A stretch of 64,000 nucleotides of DNA from Stenotrophomonas maltophilia (GTDB lineage Bacteria > Pseudomonadota > Gammaproteobacteria > Xanthomonadales > Xanthomonadaceae), in assembly GCF_003205835.1 (NCBI RefSeq), contig NZ_CP029773.1, forward strand, positions 776,501-840,500, read 5' to 3'. Below the pieces are notes generated by a model that saw nothing but the letters and a program-made list of their open reading frames with translations, was not told the DNA's origin and ran no database searches. The translations under genes were made by a program, and so were the position numbers. Shown here one piece after another: positions 43,046 to 51,531 of the stretch (position 1 is the stretch's first letter; each line of letters opens with the position of its first letter).

Positions 43046-45813
43046 GCGGGATCTCCTTGGCGCAGGACGGTGATCGCCTTGCGCAGGCGGGCGATGTCGA
43101 TGGGCTTGCTCAGGTAGCCCTGCATGCCACTGGCCAGGCAGCGCTCGCGTTCTTCGGCGGTGGCATTTGCGGTGGCGCCGATCACCGGCACCCGATTGCC
43201 GTCATCGCGCAGCTGTCGGGCCAATGCATGGCCATCCATACGCGGCATGTTGATGTCGGTCACCACCAGATCGAAGGCCTGCTCGCGGCACCGCTGCAGC
43301 GCGTCCATGCCGTCCTGGGCCAGTTCCACCTCGCAGCCGAGGGTGCGCAGCTGCTCGGCCAGGATCACCCGGTTGATTGGATTGTCTTCCACCGCCAGCA
43401 CGCGCAGGTCCAACGGCATGTGCGGTGCCGCACTCCTGGTTTCCGGCAGTGCTGCCCGCTGTTGCTGGAGGCTGGCCAGAGCATTGCCGATCGCGGTCAT
43501 GCCATGCAGGGTCACCACCAGGCTGCCATCGGCCGACACCATCGGCAGGTCACCGCCGTCGATGGAGGCCACGACCCGTGGGCCCGTCCATGCCAGTGGT
43601 GTGCTGGCTTCGCCGTCCATCAGGATCGCACCGTCATGGTCAAGCAGGGACGGATCACCCAGCAGGGGCTGGGCGTTGGCACCCCAGCGCTGCAGCCAGC
43701 CGCAGGCGCTGTCGACCAGTTCGCGGTCGCGGCCACGCACAAGGATCGGAGGTTCCGGCTGCAGCCGCGGACCATCGTCGGCCGCCGCCAGCACCGGCAG
43801 CGGCAGGCGAACGCTGAAGCTGCTGCCCAGCCCCGGTTCGCTGACCACCTGCAGTTCGCCGCTCATCAGGCGCACCAGCCGGTCGCTGATGGAAAGGCCG
43901 AGCCCGGTGCCCTGTGCACTGGCGGCGCCGCGGACCTGGCGGAACGGCTCGAACAGCCGCGCCTGTTCCTCGGCGGCGATACCTATGCCGGTGTCGGTGA
44001 CCTGCCACGCCAGCACACTGGACTCACCTTCGCGCTGTACCTGGCGCAACCGCAGCACCACGCGGCCATGCTCGGTGAACTTGATCGCGTTGCTGAGCAG
44101 GTTGCCAAGGACCTGGCGGATGCGGTCGGCATCTCCCAGGACGCGCGTCGGCAGGCACGGGTCGGTGCAGACCAGGATCTGCAGGCCCTTGCAGGTGGCT
44201 GCTGCGGCAAAGCTGCGCAACACGCTTTCGGTCAGTTCGCGCGGCGAGAATGCGCTCGGCTCCAGGCTCAGCTGGCCCGACTCGATCTTGGAGACATCCA
44301 GCACATCGCTGATCAGCTGCAGCAGCACCGATGACGAACTTTCGATGGTACGCAGGTACTGCGACTGCCGCGCATCCAGCGTGGTATGGCCCAGCAGTTC
44401 CAGCGTGCCCAGCACGCCGTACAGTGGGGTGCGGATTTCATGGCTCATGGTGGCCAGGAACGCGCTCTTGGCCTGGTTGGCCGCATCGGCGGCCTGGCGT
44501 GCCGATGACAACGCTGCCTGCGCCTGGCGGTGCCGGGAAATGTCATGGAAGACGCACAGCAGCACGTCATCGCCCTGGTAGCGGCAAGCGGCGTGCAGCA
44601 CCTGCAGCTGGCGACCATCGCGGGTGGTGAACTCCAGTCCACGTCCGCGCTCGCCAGCATGCCCGCGCCAGGGCGCCTGCCAGTCGCTGTGTTCACCTTC
44701 TTCGCCCAGCCAGTCGCGCAGCAGCTGGTTGGAGAGCAGCAACTGGCGGTCGCTGCGGCGCAGGACGCAGATGCCGACCGGCGCCATGTCGATCACCGTC
44801 GAGCTGAAATCCAGGTTCTCCAGCAGGCGACGGTGCTGCTGCAGTGCCGGCTGGATCAGCTGGCGGTCGACACGATGCCGCAGCAGGCGCAGTGCGAAGC
44901 CGGCCAGCAGCAGCAACAGCGTGCAGATCAGAAGAGGCACTGCCAGATCACCCAGCAGCAGCTGCGGCGGCAGGTGGTAGACCAGCCGCCAGCCGTCATT
45001 GCCGACACTCTTCACCAGCGCCACGCCGCGCGGCAGACCGCTGCTCCACAAGGTGCCGAAGCTGTCGTCCTGGCGTTCCCGAAGTGTCTTCCAGCCAGCG
45101 CTGTCCAGCCGGGGGGCCTGGCTCGACAGCGCAGGCTGTCCGCCACGATCGAGCAACGCATAGCCGCCGATGCCCTGGCCATCGATCATGCTTGCCGCTG
45201 CTGCACCATCGAGCAGCAGCAACAGCCACTGCGTCGGGTGGGGTCCGGCCTGCACCGGCCGGGCCAGTGCAACGCCGCTGTCCCCTGGGCGCAGCCAGTA
45301 CACCGGGGCGTCGCCCTCAAGGCTGCCGCTGCGCGCCTGCAGCGCACGCAGCGAAGGCAGGTGCGCCAGGTCGACGTCGACCTCGCCGCCGGCCAGCCAA
45401 TGCGCGCCCTCTGCATCGACCAGCATCAGGTACGTCTGCAGCGCCTGCAGCGTGTGTTCGGCGCGCGTCGACAGCAGCAGTCGCTGACCGGGCTGGCCGC
45501 CAGCACCATCCAGCGGCACCTGGCGCATGCCTTCGCTGTCTGCCGCAGGTGCATCCAGGTTACCGGTCAGCACCGAATCACCCAGGTACCGCAGCAGCGC
45601 TTCGCGCTGGTCGAAATAGATCTGTGCCTTGTAGGCCGCTGCATTCATCTCGCGGCGATGGGTCGAGATGTCCTCGGTGAACGCTGCGAGAAGGTAGAAG
45701 CCGGCCGCGGCGGCCAGGCAGATGAAAACACTCACGGTCAGGCAGCGCAGCAGCACCGACGCGGTGGTCGATGGCACGGCCTGCTGCAGCGAAGGGCGAG
45801 GGAAGCGGAACAT
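43042..45813 (-). CDS. Hybrid sensor histidine kinase with REC, no HPt
   Basis: A 923-residue paralogue of the 38466-41699 kinase. TM1 (VSVFICLAAAAGFYLLAAF) and TM2 (LAVPLLICTLLLLLAGFALRLL) flank a periplasmic sensor of about 250 residues. A PAS-like segment follows (LLENLDFSSTVIDMAPVGICVL). His458 lies in TMSHEIRTPLYGVLGTLELLG, identical to the paralogue over this stretch, and Asp853 in LVVTDINMPRMDG. It ends after the receiver, so an HPt must be borrowed, plausibly from the paralogue. A -10-like TAGCAT ends only 7 nt before the ATG, suggesting a leaderless transcript. Confidence 0.92.
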   Translation of the reverse strand: MFRFPRPSLQQAVPSTTASVLLRCLTVSVFICLAAAAGFYLLAAFTEDISTHRREMNAAAYKAQIYFDQREALLRYLGDSVLTGNLDAPAADSEGMRQVPLDGAGGQPGQRLLLSTRAEHTLQALQTYLMLVDAEGAHWLAGGEVDVDLAHLPSLRALQARSGSLEGDAPVYWLRPGDSGVALARPVQAGPHPTQWLLLLLDGAAAASMIDGQGIGGYALLDRGGQPALSSQAPRLDSAGWKTLRERQDDSFGTLWSSGLPRGVALVKSVGNDGWRLVYHLPPQLLLGDLAVPLLICTLLLLLAGFALRLLRHRVDRQLIQPALQQHRRLLENLDFSSTVIDMAPVGICVLRRSDRQLLLSNQLLRDWLGEEGEHSDWQAPWRGHAGERGRGLEFTTRDGRQLQVLHAACRYQGDDVLLCVFHDISRHRQAQAALSSARQAADAANQAKSAFLATMSHEIRTPLYGVLGTLELLGHTTLDARQSQYLRTIESSSSVLLQLISDVLDVSKIESGQLSLEPSAFSPRELTESVLRSFAAAATCKGLQILVCTDPCLPTRVLGDADRIRQVLGNLLSNAIKFTEHGRVVLRLRQVQREGESSVLAWQVTDTGIGIAAEEQARLFEPFRQVRGAASAQGTGLGLSISDRLVRLMSGELQVVSEPGLGSSFSVRLPLPVLAAADDGPRLQPEPPILVRGRDRELVDSACGWLQRWGANAQPLLGDPSLLDHDGAILMDGEASTPLAWTGPRVVASIDGGDLPMVSADGSLVVTLHGMTAIGNALASLQQQRAALPETRSAAPHMPLDLRVLAVEDNPINRVILAEQLRTLGCEVELAQDGMDALQRCREQAFDLVVTDINMPRMDGHALARQLRDDGNRVPVIGATANATAEERERCLASGMQGYLSKPIDIARLRKAITVLRQGDPA

Positions 45814-45819
45814 GCAACG

Positions 45820-45865
45820 ATGCTAGGGAGCGGTGCGGACGGCGCGGAATCAGCCGTTTCCTAAA
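45820..45865 (-). promoter_or_regulatory. Putative regulated promoter of the kinase-EAL pair
   Basis: On the minus strand TTTAGGAAACGGCTGATTCC (45846-45865) is followed 20 bp later by TAGCAT (45820-45825). It matches 19 of 20 bases of the motif upstream of the autotransporter and has nearly the same offset to a -10-like hexamer. Confidence 0.55.
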
Positions 45866-45921
45866 ATCTCCCGCGGGCCAGCCGCGCTGTCGCATGTGCG
45901 CGGGAACCGTTCAGGCGGCGG

Positions 45922-45950
45922 AAAAGAAGAACCCCCGCCGAAGCGGGGGT
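45922..45950 (-). terminator. Intrinsic terminator of the TonB-receptor gene
   Basis: Read on the minus strand, ACCCCCGC and GCGGGGGT form an 8-bp stem with a TTCG loop, followed by TCTTCTTTTC. It lies 26 bp after the receptor stop. Confidence 0.85.
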
Positions 45951-45976
45951 CTCCTGTATCGACGTTGGGCGGGAGC

Positions 45977-48715
45977 TTACAGCGCGCTGCCACCGAACTT
46001 GTGGGTGTACTGCAGGTTGATCGTGCGGCCGACGCTGTCGAACCAGGACACGTCGTAGTACGGATACGCGGTGTAGGTGGCGTCCTTCGGCGGCATCTTG
46101 TTGAACACGTTGACCACCGACAGGGACAGGCGCGAATGGTCGTCGAAGCGGTACTGCAGCGACGCGTTGTAGCGGTAGGTCGCCTTGATGTACGGGCTGT
46201 CGCCGCTGTCCCACTTGAACGACTGGTCGTAGTTGTCCGAGGTCGGCAGCTTGCCCAGCCGCGATCCGTAGACGGTGGCCGACCACGCGTCCTTCTCCCA
46301 GGTCACGCTCAGGCTGGTCTTGGTGCGCGGAATATCGAAGCCGCTGTTGACCGCGAACTGGTCCAGGGTCGGATCACCCGGGTAGCGCTGGAAGTCGTGC
46401 TTCTTCACCCAGGTATGGGTGCCGTTGAGGATGAAGTCGCCGATGCCGGTCTGCAGGCGGTAGCGCAGGCCGACGTCGATGCCCGAGGTGGACTCGCGGG
46501 CGACGTTGATCGGTGCCACGCGCACGCCGTACAGGCGGCCGTCGCTGGTACGGGTGATGCGGTCGAGCGCGTCCACGCAGGTCGGCGAATTGATGTCGGC
46601 ACTGCCGAGGCGGCAGTTTGCTTCGTTGGCCAGGATCGTGCGCACGTCCATGTCCTGCACCTGCTTGCGCATGTCGATGTCGAACCAGTCCACCGACAGG
46701 TCCAGACCGATCGCCGGCGACCAGACCAGGCCGGCACTCCACGAGGTGCTGGTTTCCGGGTCGAGCTGGCGGTTGCCGGTGCGGCTGCGGATCAGGTTGC
46801 GCTCGTAGTCGGAACAGTCGCTGGCACCGTCGGCGCGGCAGCTGTACAGGTCTTCGGCGGTGGTCTCGTCGTTGCCCGGGCCGGCGAACACGTAGTGCAG
46901 GTCCGGTGCGCGGAACGCGGTGCCATACGAGCCACGCACCAGCAGGGTGTCGATCGGGCGCCATTCCAGGCCGCCACTCCAGGTCGCCTTGCCGATGGTG
47001 TGGCCGGAATAGCGGTACTGGTCATAGCGGCCGGCCACGCTCAGGTTGACCGTCTCATGCAGCGGCATGCGCAGCTCGGCGGCGGTGGCCCAGCGGTTGC
47101 GCGACCCCTGGCCGTCCGAGTCCTTCCAGCTGTAGTAGTAGTACTGGGTGGCCAGCGGATCGGGGTTCAGCGCATAGGCCTGCTGGCCCACTTCCACGGT
47201 CGCGGCGAACCCGGCATCACCGCCCGGCAGGCCGAACAGCGCGGAATTGGTCAGGGTGAACGCGGCCGTCTCGGTGCGCGACTTCGGCGTATAGGTGGTA
47301 CGCGCGGCGATCGAATCGTACTCGGCGCGGGTCAGCGGCCGGTACAGGCGCGACGGGTCGGCGTTGTAGATCGGGAAGCCGTCGTCGTCCACGCCCAGCT
47401 GCGGGCCCAGGAACAGATCATTGGCCTTGGCGGCGATGATCTGCGCCCAGCTGATCCGCGACTGGTACTGCGAGTGGCTCAGTGCCGCTTCGTAGTCCCA
47501 GTTGCCGGCCAGCTTGCCCTTGAAGCCGGTGGTCACGCTGAAGGTCTTCTGCGTGCTGCGCACCATCGCATTGTTCAGGCCGCCCATCTCTTCGGGCGAG
47601 AACTGGCGCTGCCAGAACTCGATCTCGCCGGTGGCCTGGTTGTTGAAGTAGCCCGATTCATCACCGTTGGCATCCATCCGGCCCCACTTGGTGACGTCGC
47701 GCATCAGCGACATCGTGTGGTAGCCCAGCTGCACATCGGCGAACCACTGCTGGCCGTTGTCGAAGTCGTAGCTCAGCGACGCATAGCCATTGGCGCCACG
47801 GCGCTTGCTGAGGATGGTGCCGTAGCCGATCGAGCTGTCGCTGCCACAGTAGTAGCCGTAGCGCGGGCGGTAGGCGCGGTAGGTGCTGCCCTGGTTCTGC
47901 CCGGCCAGCGCTTCGCAGGTGGCCGCGCCCGGATCCAGGTAGTCGTCGTTGTAATCCGTGCGCAGGTACGCGCGGCGGGCGATGCGTGAGCCCTCGGTCG
48001 GGCCGTCCTGGGTCGAATCCTGGATGTCGCGCTCATACGCCCACAGCGGGGTCTGCGACTGCAGTTCAACGCTGTACACGGCGTTGAAGTTGCCACGGCT
48101 GAAGCCACTGGCCAGGCTCATGTCGAACGACTCGCCACCGCCTTCGCTGGTGGTGCCCATGCGCATGTCGACGGTGGTGCCGTCGGCCTTCTTCTTCAGG
48201 ATGAAGTTGACCACGCCGGCGATCGCGTCCGAACCGTAGATGGCCGAGGCACTGCCGGTCAGCACTTCGATGCGCTCGATCATGCCAAGCGGGATGTTGG
48301 AGACATCGGTGAAGTTGCTGCGGCCCTTGAACGGCATCGGGAAGTCGGCGATGCGGCGGCCATTGACCAGTACCAGCGTGTGGTTCGGGCCGAGGCCGCG
48401 CAGGTCCACCTGCTGGGCGCCCGGCGAGAAGTCGGCGCCGCTGGACGACTGCTGGCTCTGCGTCTCACCGCCGTTCTGGGTCATCGACCGCAGCACGTCG
48501 GGCACGGTGGTGAAGCCGCTGGAGCGGATCTGCTCGGCGCTGATCACCGTGATCGGGGCGGGACCTTCCACCTGGGCGCGCGGAATGCGCGAACCGGTGA
48601 CCTGCACCGCGTCCAGTTGTTGAACCGAAGAGGAAGCCGGTGCCTGGGCCGCCGCGGAAGCAGCCACGCCCATCAACGCCAGCTGGATCGACCACGCCAT
48701 CGCCTTTCTACGCAT
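45977..48715 (-). CDS. TonB-dependent outer-membrane receptor
   Basis: A 912-residue receptor with signal peptide (MAWSIQLALMGVAASAAAQA), a TonB box-like DAVQVTGSRIPR, a plug domain (APITVISAEQIRSSGF to SASAIYGSDAIAGVVNFILKKK) and a 22-strand-type barrel ending in INLQYTHKF. It imports a substrate too large for porins, using TonB energy. The start at 48715 (MRRKAMAWS) is preferred over an upstream open frame. It is divergent from the cyanophycinase and isoaspartyl peptidase genes; this company suggests beta-aspartyl-arginine peptides or cyanophycin fragments as substrate, an inference. Confidence 0.93.
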   Translation of the reverse strand: MRRKAMAWSIQLALMGVAASAAAQAPASSSVQQLDAVQVTGSRIPRAQVEGPAPITVISAEQIRSSGFTTVPDVLRSMTQNGGETQSQQSSSGADFSPGAQQVDLRGLGPNHTLVLVNGRRIADFPMPFKGRSNFTDVSNIPLGMIERIEVLTGSASAIYGSDAIAGVVNFILKKKADGTTVDMRMGTTSEGGGESFDMSLASGFSRGNFNAVYSVELQSQTPLWAYERDIQDSTQDGPTEGSRIARRAYLRTDYNDDYLDPGAATCEALAGQNQGSTYRAYRPRYGYYCGSDSSIGYGTILSKRRGANGYASLSYDFDNGQQWFADVQLGYHTMSLMRDVTKWGRMDANGDESGYFNNQATGEIEFWQRQFSPEEMGGLNNAMVRSTQKTFSVTTGFKGKLAGNWDYEAALSHSQYQSRISWAQIIAAKANDLFLGPQLGVDDDGFPIYNADPSRLYRPLTRAEYDSIAARTTYTPKSRTETAAFTLTNSALFGLPGGDAGFAATVEVGQQAYALNPDPLATQYYYYSWKDSDGQGSRNRWATAAELRMPLHETVNLSVAGRYDQYRYSGHTIGKATWSGGLEWRPIDTLLVRGSYGTAFRAPDLHYVFAGPGNDETTAEDLYSCRADGASDCSDYERNLIRSRTGNRQLDPETSTSWSAGLVWSPAIGLDLSVDWFDIDMRKQVQDMDVRTILANEANCRLGSADINSPTCVDALDRITRTSDGRLYGVRVAPINVARESTSGIDVGLRYRLQTGIGDFILNGTHTWVKKHDFQRYPGDPTLDQFAVNSGFDIPRTKTSLSVTWEKDAWSATVYGSRLGKLPTSDNYDQSFKWDSGDSPYIKATYRYNASLQYRFDDHSRLSLSVVNVFNKMPPKDATYTAYPYYDVSWFDSVGRTINLQYTHKFGGSAL

Positions 48716-48845
48716 GAGGAATTCTCGGAAATGAAGCCGGCCCGCAGAGGAGGGGCCCTGTCCCCCATTCAGATTTCGGGAATGGGCGCGCGCATTTAAC
48801 GCCTTTTTTATGCCCTTGACTACTGGGTCCCTATCTGGCAAAGAG

Positions 48846-48859
48846 TGAAAACGCTTGCA
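48846..48859. promoter_or_regulatory. LacI/GalR-family operator-like palindrome
   Basis: TGAAAACGCTTGCA fits the LacI/GalR-family half-site consensus TGNAANCGNTTNCA at every fixed position. It lies in the 170-bp gap between the divergent TonB receptor and cyanophycinase genes, 26 bp before the latter's ATG. No LacI-type regulator is encoded in the window. Confidence 0.55.
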
Positions 48860-48885
48860 AGTCGATTTTGTTCAGGGAGATCAAG

Positions 48886-49905
48886 ATGCGACGCCTCCAT
48901 CGGACCCTGTGTGCCCCCATCGCCTGGCTGGCGCTGCTGGTGTTGGCCGTACCGTTGGCCGCCCCTGCGCAGGACCTGCAGGGCCCGGGCTTTGCCTACT
49001 ACGAAGCCGGGGATCTCGACGCACCCCGCCCCGGCCCGCGCGCGCCAGCCATGATGTTGATGGGGGGCGGCGAATGGGTGCCGGAGGCCTTCCAGTGGTG
49101 GCTGAAGCAGGCCGGTAACGGCCGCGTGCTGATCCTGCGTGCTTCCGGCAGCGACGAACTGCAGGACCGGTTGTATCGCGAAATCGGCGGTACCACCGCG
49201 GTGCAGACCCTGGTGTTCGACAGTCGCCGCGGCGCCGACGATCCGGCCGTGCTGCGCGTGGTTGCCGCAGCCGACGCCATCTTCATTGCCGGCGGCGACC
49301 AGTCGCGCTACATCCGTTTCTGGAAGGGCACCGCGCTCAACCGCGCGCTCAACGCCCATGTGCGCGCCGGCAAGCCGATTGCCGGCACCAGCGCCGGGCT
49401 GGCCATCCTCGGCGGCTACGCCTATGGCGCCATGGACGGCGGCAGCATCACCTCCGCCGGTGCGCTGGCCGACCCGATGGGCAGTGCAGTGACCATGGAC
49501 AGCGGATTCCTGCAGATGCCCTATCTGCAGCGGGTGGTCACCGATACCCACTTCGACAAGCGCGACCGGCTCGGTCGCCTGATCGTGTTCGTGGCGCGTG
49601 CCGCACAGGACAGCGGCGACCCGGACATCGTCGGCATCGGCGTCGATGAAGACACCGCGCTGTGCGTGGAGCCGGATGGCCAGGCGCAGGTCTACAGCGC
49701 CGACGGCGAGGGCAAGGTCTGGGTGGTCAGCCCGGGCCGTGATGCCGATCGCCTGGTCAAAGGTGAGCCATTGCGCTTCCACGCGGTGCCGGTGACCGTG
49801 GTTGCCAGCGGCAGCCGCATGCGGTTGGACGACTTCCAGGCCGACGCGGACTATCAGGCGGTGGCCGACATCAGCGACGGCGAGATTGAAGTCGTCCGCC
49901 AATGA
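48886..49905 (+). CDS. Exported cyanophycinase-like peptidase (S51)
   Basis: A 339-residue protein with a signal peptide (LAPIAWLALLVLAVPLAAPA-type segment at residues 8-27) and an S51 peptidase fold. The nucleophile is Ser169 in IAGTSAGLAILGG; IFIAGGDQSRYIRFW and TDTHFDKRDRLGRL match cyanophycinase signatures (compare HFxxRxRLGRL). Cyanophycinase cleaves multi-L-arginyl-poly-L-aspartate to beta-Asp-Arg dipeptides. The export signal suggests action outside the cytoplasm, as in extracellular CphE enzymes. AGGGAG precedes the ATG at 48886. An isoaspartyl peptidase follows 122 bp downstream. Confidence 0.85.
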   Translation: MRRLHRTLCAPIAWLALLVLAVPLAAPAQDLQGPGFAYYEAGDLDAPRPGPRAPAMMLMGGGEWVPEAFQWWLKQAGNGRVLILRASGSDELQDRLYREIGGTTAVQTLVFDSRRGADDPAVLRVVAAADAIFIAGGDQSRYIRFWKGTALNRALNAHVRAGKPIAGTSAGLAILGGYAYGAMDGGSITSAGALADPMGSAVTMDSGFLQMPYLQRVVTDTHFDKRDRLGRLIVFVARAAQDSGDPDIVGIGVDEDTALCVEPDGQAQVYSADGEGKVWVVSPGRDADRLVKGEPLRFHAVPVTVVASGSRMRLDDFQADADYQAVADISDGEIEVVRQ

Positions 49906-49917
49906 TCGTCCTTCCCG

Positions 49918-49988
49918 GTAGTGCCGGTCGCTGGCCGGCAGCCGGTCTGCCCTGATGCGGCCCCTTGCCGGCCAGCGGCCGGCACTAC
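49918..49988. repeat. Inverted pair of SMAG hairpins
   Basis: GTAGTGCCGGTCGCTGGCCG onward (49918-49940) and the inverted partner ending GGCACTAC (49966-49988) lie between the cyanophycinase-like and isoaspartyl peptidase genes. In S. maltophilia such pairs may modulate mRNA stability inside operons. Confidence 0.85.
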
Positions 49989-50027
49989 CATGCAATCCAT
50001 TCCCTCGTCCTGCTGGAGACGTATCCG

Positions 50028-51044
50028 ATGAAACTCCGCCTGGCGCTGTCCGCGCTGCTGTCCCTGCCATTGCTGGCCCAGGCCGCTCCGGCGACCTCGC
50101 CGTTGCTGGTCATCCACGGTGGCGCCGGCGTCGAGCGCAAGGACCTGTCGCCGGCCGAAGAGAAGGCTGCGCGCGATGCGTTGCGCGCAGCGCTGCTGAA
50201 GGGCCATGCCGAACTGGCGGCCGGTCGCCCGGCGCTTGCCGCGGTCACCGCGGCAATCACCGTGCTGGAGGACGATCCGACCTTCAACGCCGGCAAGGGC
50301 GCGGTGTTCACCCATGACGGCCACAACGAGCTGGATGCCGCAGTGATGGACGGGGCCACCCAGGCTGCGGGTGCGGTGGCCGGCGTGCAGCGGGTGCGCA
50401 ATCCGATCCTGCTGGCACAGACCGTGATGCAGAAGTCCAGGCACGTGATGATGGTCGGGCAGGGCGCCGAAGCATTTGCGGTGGAGCAGGGCATTCCCCT
50501 GGTGGATCCGTCGTACTTCCGTACCGAGAAGCGCTGGCAGCAGCTGCAGCGCGCGCTGAAGGAAGAAGCCAGTGGCCAGGCGCATGCCGACCTGGAGACC
50601 GCAAAGCACTTCGGTACCGTCGGTGCCGTCGCGCTGGATGCGCAGGGGCAGCTGGCCGCCGGCACCTCCACGGGCGGCATGACCAACAAGCGCTATGGCC
50701 GGGTGGGCGACTCCCCGATCATCGGCGCCGGAACCTGGGCCGACGCGCGCTGTGCGGTCTCGGGCACCGGCTGGGGCGAGTACTACATCCGCACCGCGGC
50801 CGCGCACGAGATCTGCGCACGCATGCGCTACCAGGGGCAGACGCCGGAACAGGCCGGCAGGGGTGTGATCAACGAGACGATTCCGCAGATGGGGGGGGAC
50901 GGTGGTGCGATCGTGCTCGCCGCAGACGGCAAAATGGCCACGCCGTTCAACACCCAGGGCATGTATCGAGGGTGGATTGGCGCCGACGGTGTCCCCCATG
51001 TCGCAATTTTCGCCAGCGAGACCCTGCCGGTCCCCGGTCAATAA
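50028..51044 (+). CDS. Exported isoaspartyl peptidase / plant-type L-asparaginase
   Basis: A 338-residue Ntn hydrolase with a signal peptide (LRLALSALLSLPLLAQAA). Family landmarks are LLVIHGGAGVERKD, TFNAGKGAVFTHDGHNELDAAVMDG and the autocleavage site KHFGTVGAVALD, where Thr197 becomes the new N-terminal nucleophile, followed by STGGMTNKRYGRVGDSPIIGAGTWA. It hydrolyses beta-aspartyl dipeptides, which is the product class released by cyanophycinase. The start at 50028 has TGGAGAC upstream. It completes the receptor-cyanophycinase-dipeptidase trio. Confidence 0.92.
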   Translation: MKLRLALSALLSLPLLAQAAPATSPLLVIHGGAGVERKDLSPAEEKAARDALRAALLKGHAELAAGRPALAAVTAAITVLEDDPTFNAGKGAVFTHDGHNELDAAVMDGATQAAGAVAGVQRVRNPILLAQTVMQKSRHVMMVGQGAEAFAVEQGIPLVDPSYFRTEKRWQQLQRALKEEASGQAHADLETAKHFGTVGAVALDAQGQLAAGTSTGGMTNKRYGRVGDSPIIGAGTWADARCAVSGTGWGEYYIRTAAAHEICARMRYQGQTPEQAGRGVINETIPQMGGDGGAIVLAADGKMATPFNTQGMYRGWIGADGVPHVAIFASETLPVPGQ

Positions 51045-51096
51045 CCTTGCGTATCAATGGGTTTGCGACAACGTGTGAAAAAGATGGAAAAAAGCG

Positions 51097-51125
51097 TTGA
51101 CAGCCCCCCGTCCCATCAGCAGAAT
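51097..51125 (+). promoter_or_regulatory. Promoter of the tRNA-tuf operon
   Basis: TTGACA (51097-51102), a perfect -35, is followed after 17 bp by CAGAAT (51120-51125), or after 18 bp by AGAATA. Transcription would start about 50 bp before tRNA-Tyr. Confidence 0.7.
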
Positions 51126-51181
51126 AAGCGGCTCACCACCACACACCGCAACGCTTCGGCGACAACGGAATGGGGTGGTAA

Positions 51182-51267
51182 GGAGGGATACCCAAGCGGC
51201 CAACGGGGGCAGACTGTAAATCTGCTGGCTTACGCCTTCGGTGGTTCGAATCCACCTCCCTCCACCA
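51182..51267 (+). tRNA. tRNA-Tyr (anticodon GTA)
   Basis: The acceptor stem GGAGGGA/TCCCTCC is followed by A and encoded CCA. The anticodon loop CTGTAAA and the long variable arm are typical of tRNA-Tyr. First gene of the tRNA-tuf operon. Confidence 0.97.
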
Positions 51268-51291
51268 GTTTCACGTTGTGACATTCCCGGC

Positions 51292-51365
<74 letters not shown>

Positions 51366-51414
51366 TTGAATGAACTTTGAATCTTATCGAGTTCATGTCA
51401 TAATGCAAAACTCG

Positions 51415-51490
<76 letters not shown>

Positions 51491-51531
51491 TCTTAAGCAT
51501 CACCTCTCAGACGAATTCGAGATAAGCAGCC

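Noticed and set aside
45833..47989. A 718-codon open frame on the plus strand opposite the TonB receptor.
   Set aside because: Val/Arg/Gly-rich shadow of the receptor gene with no domain and no upstream signal.
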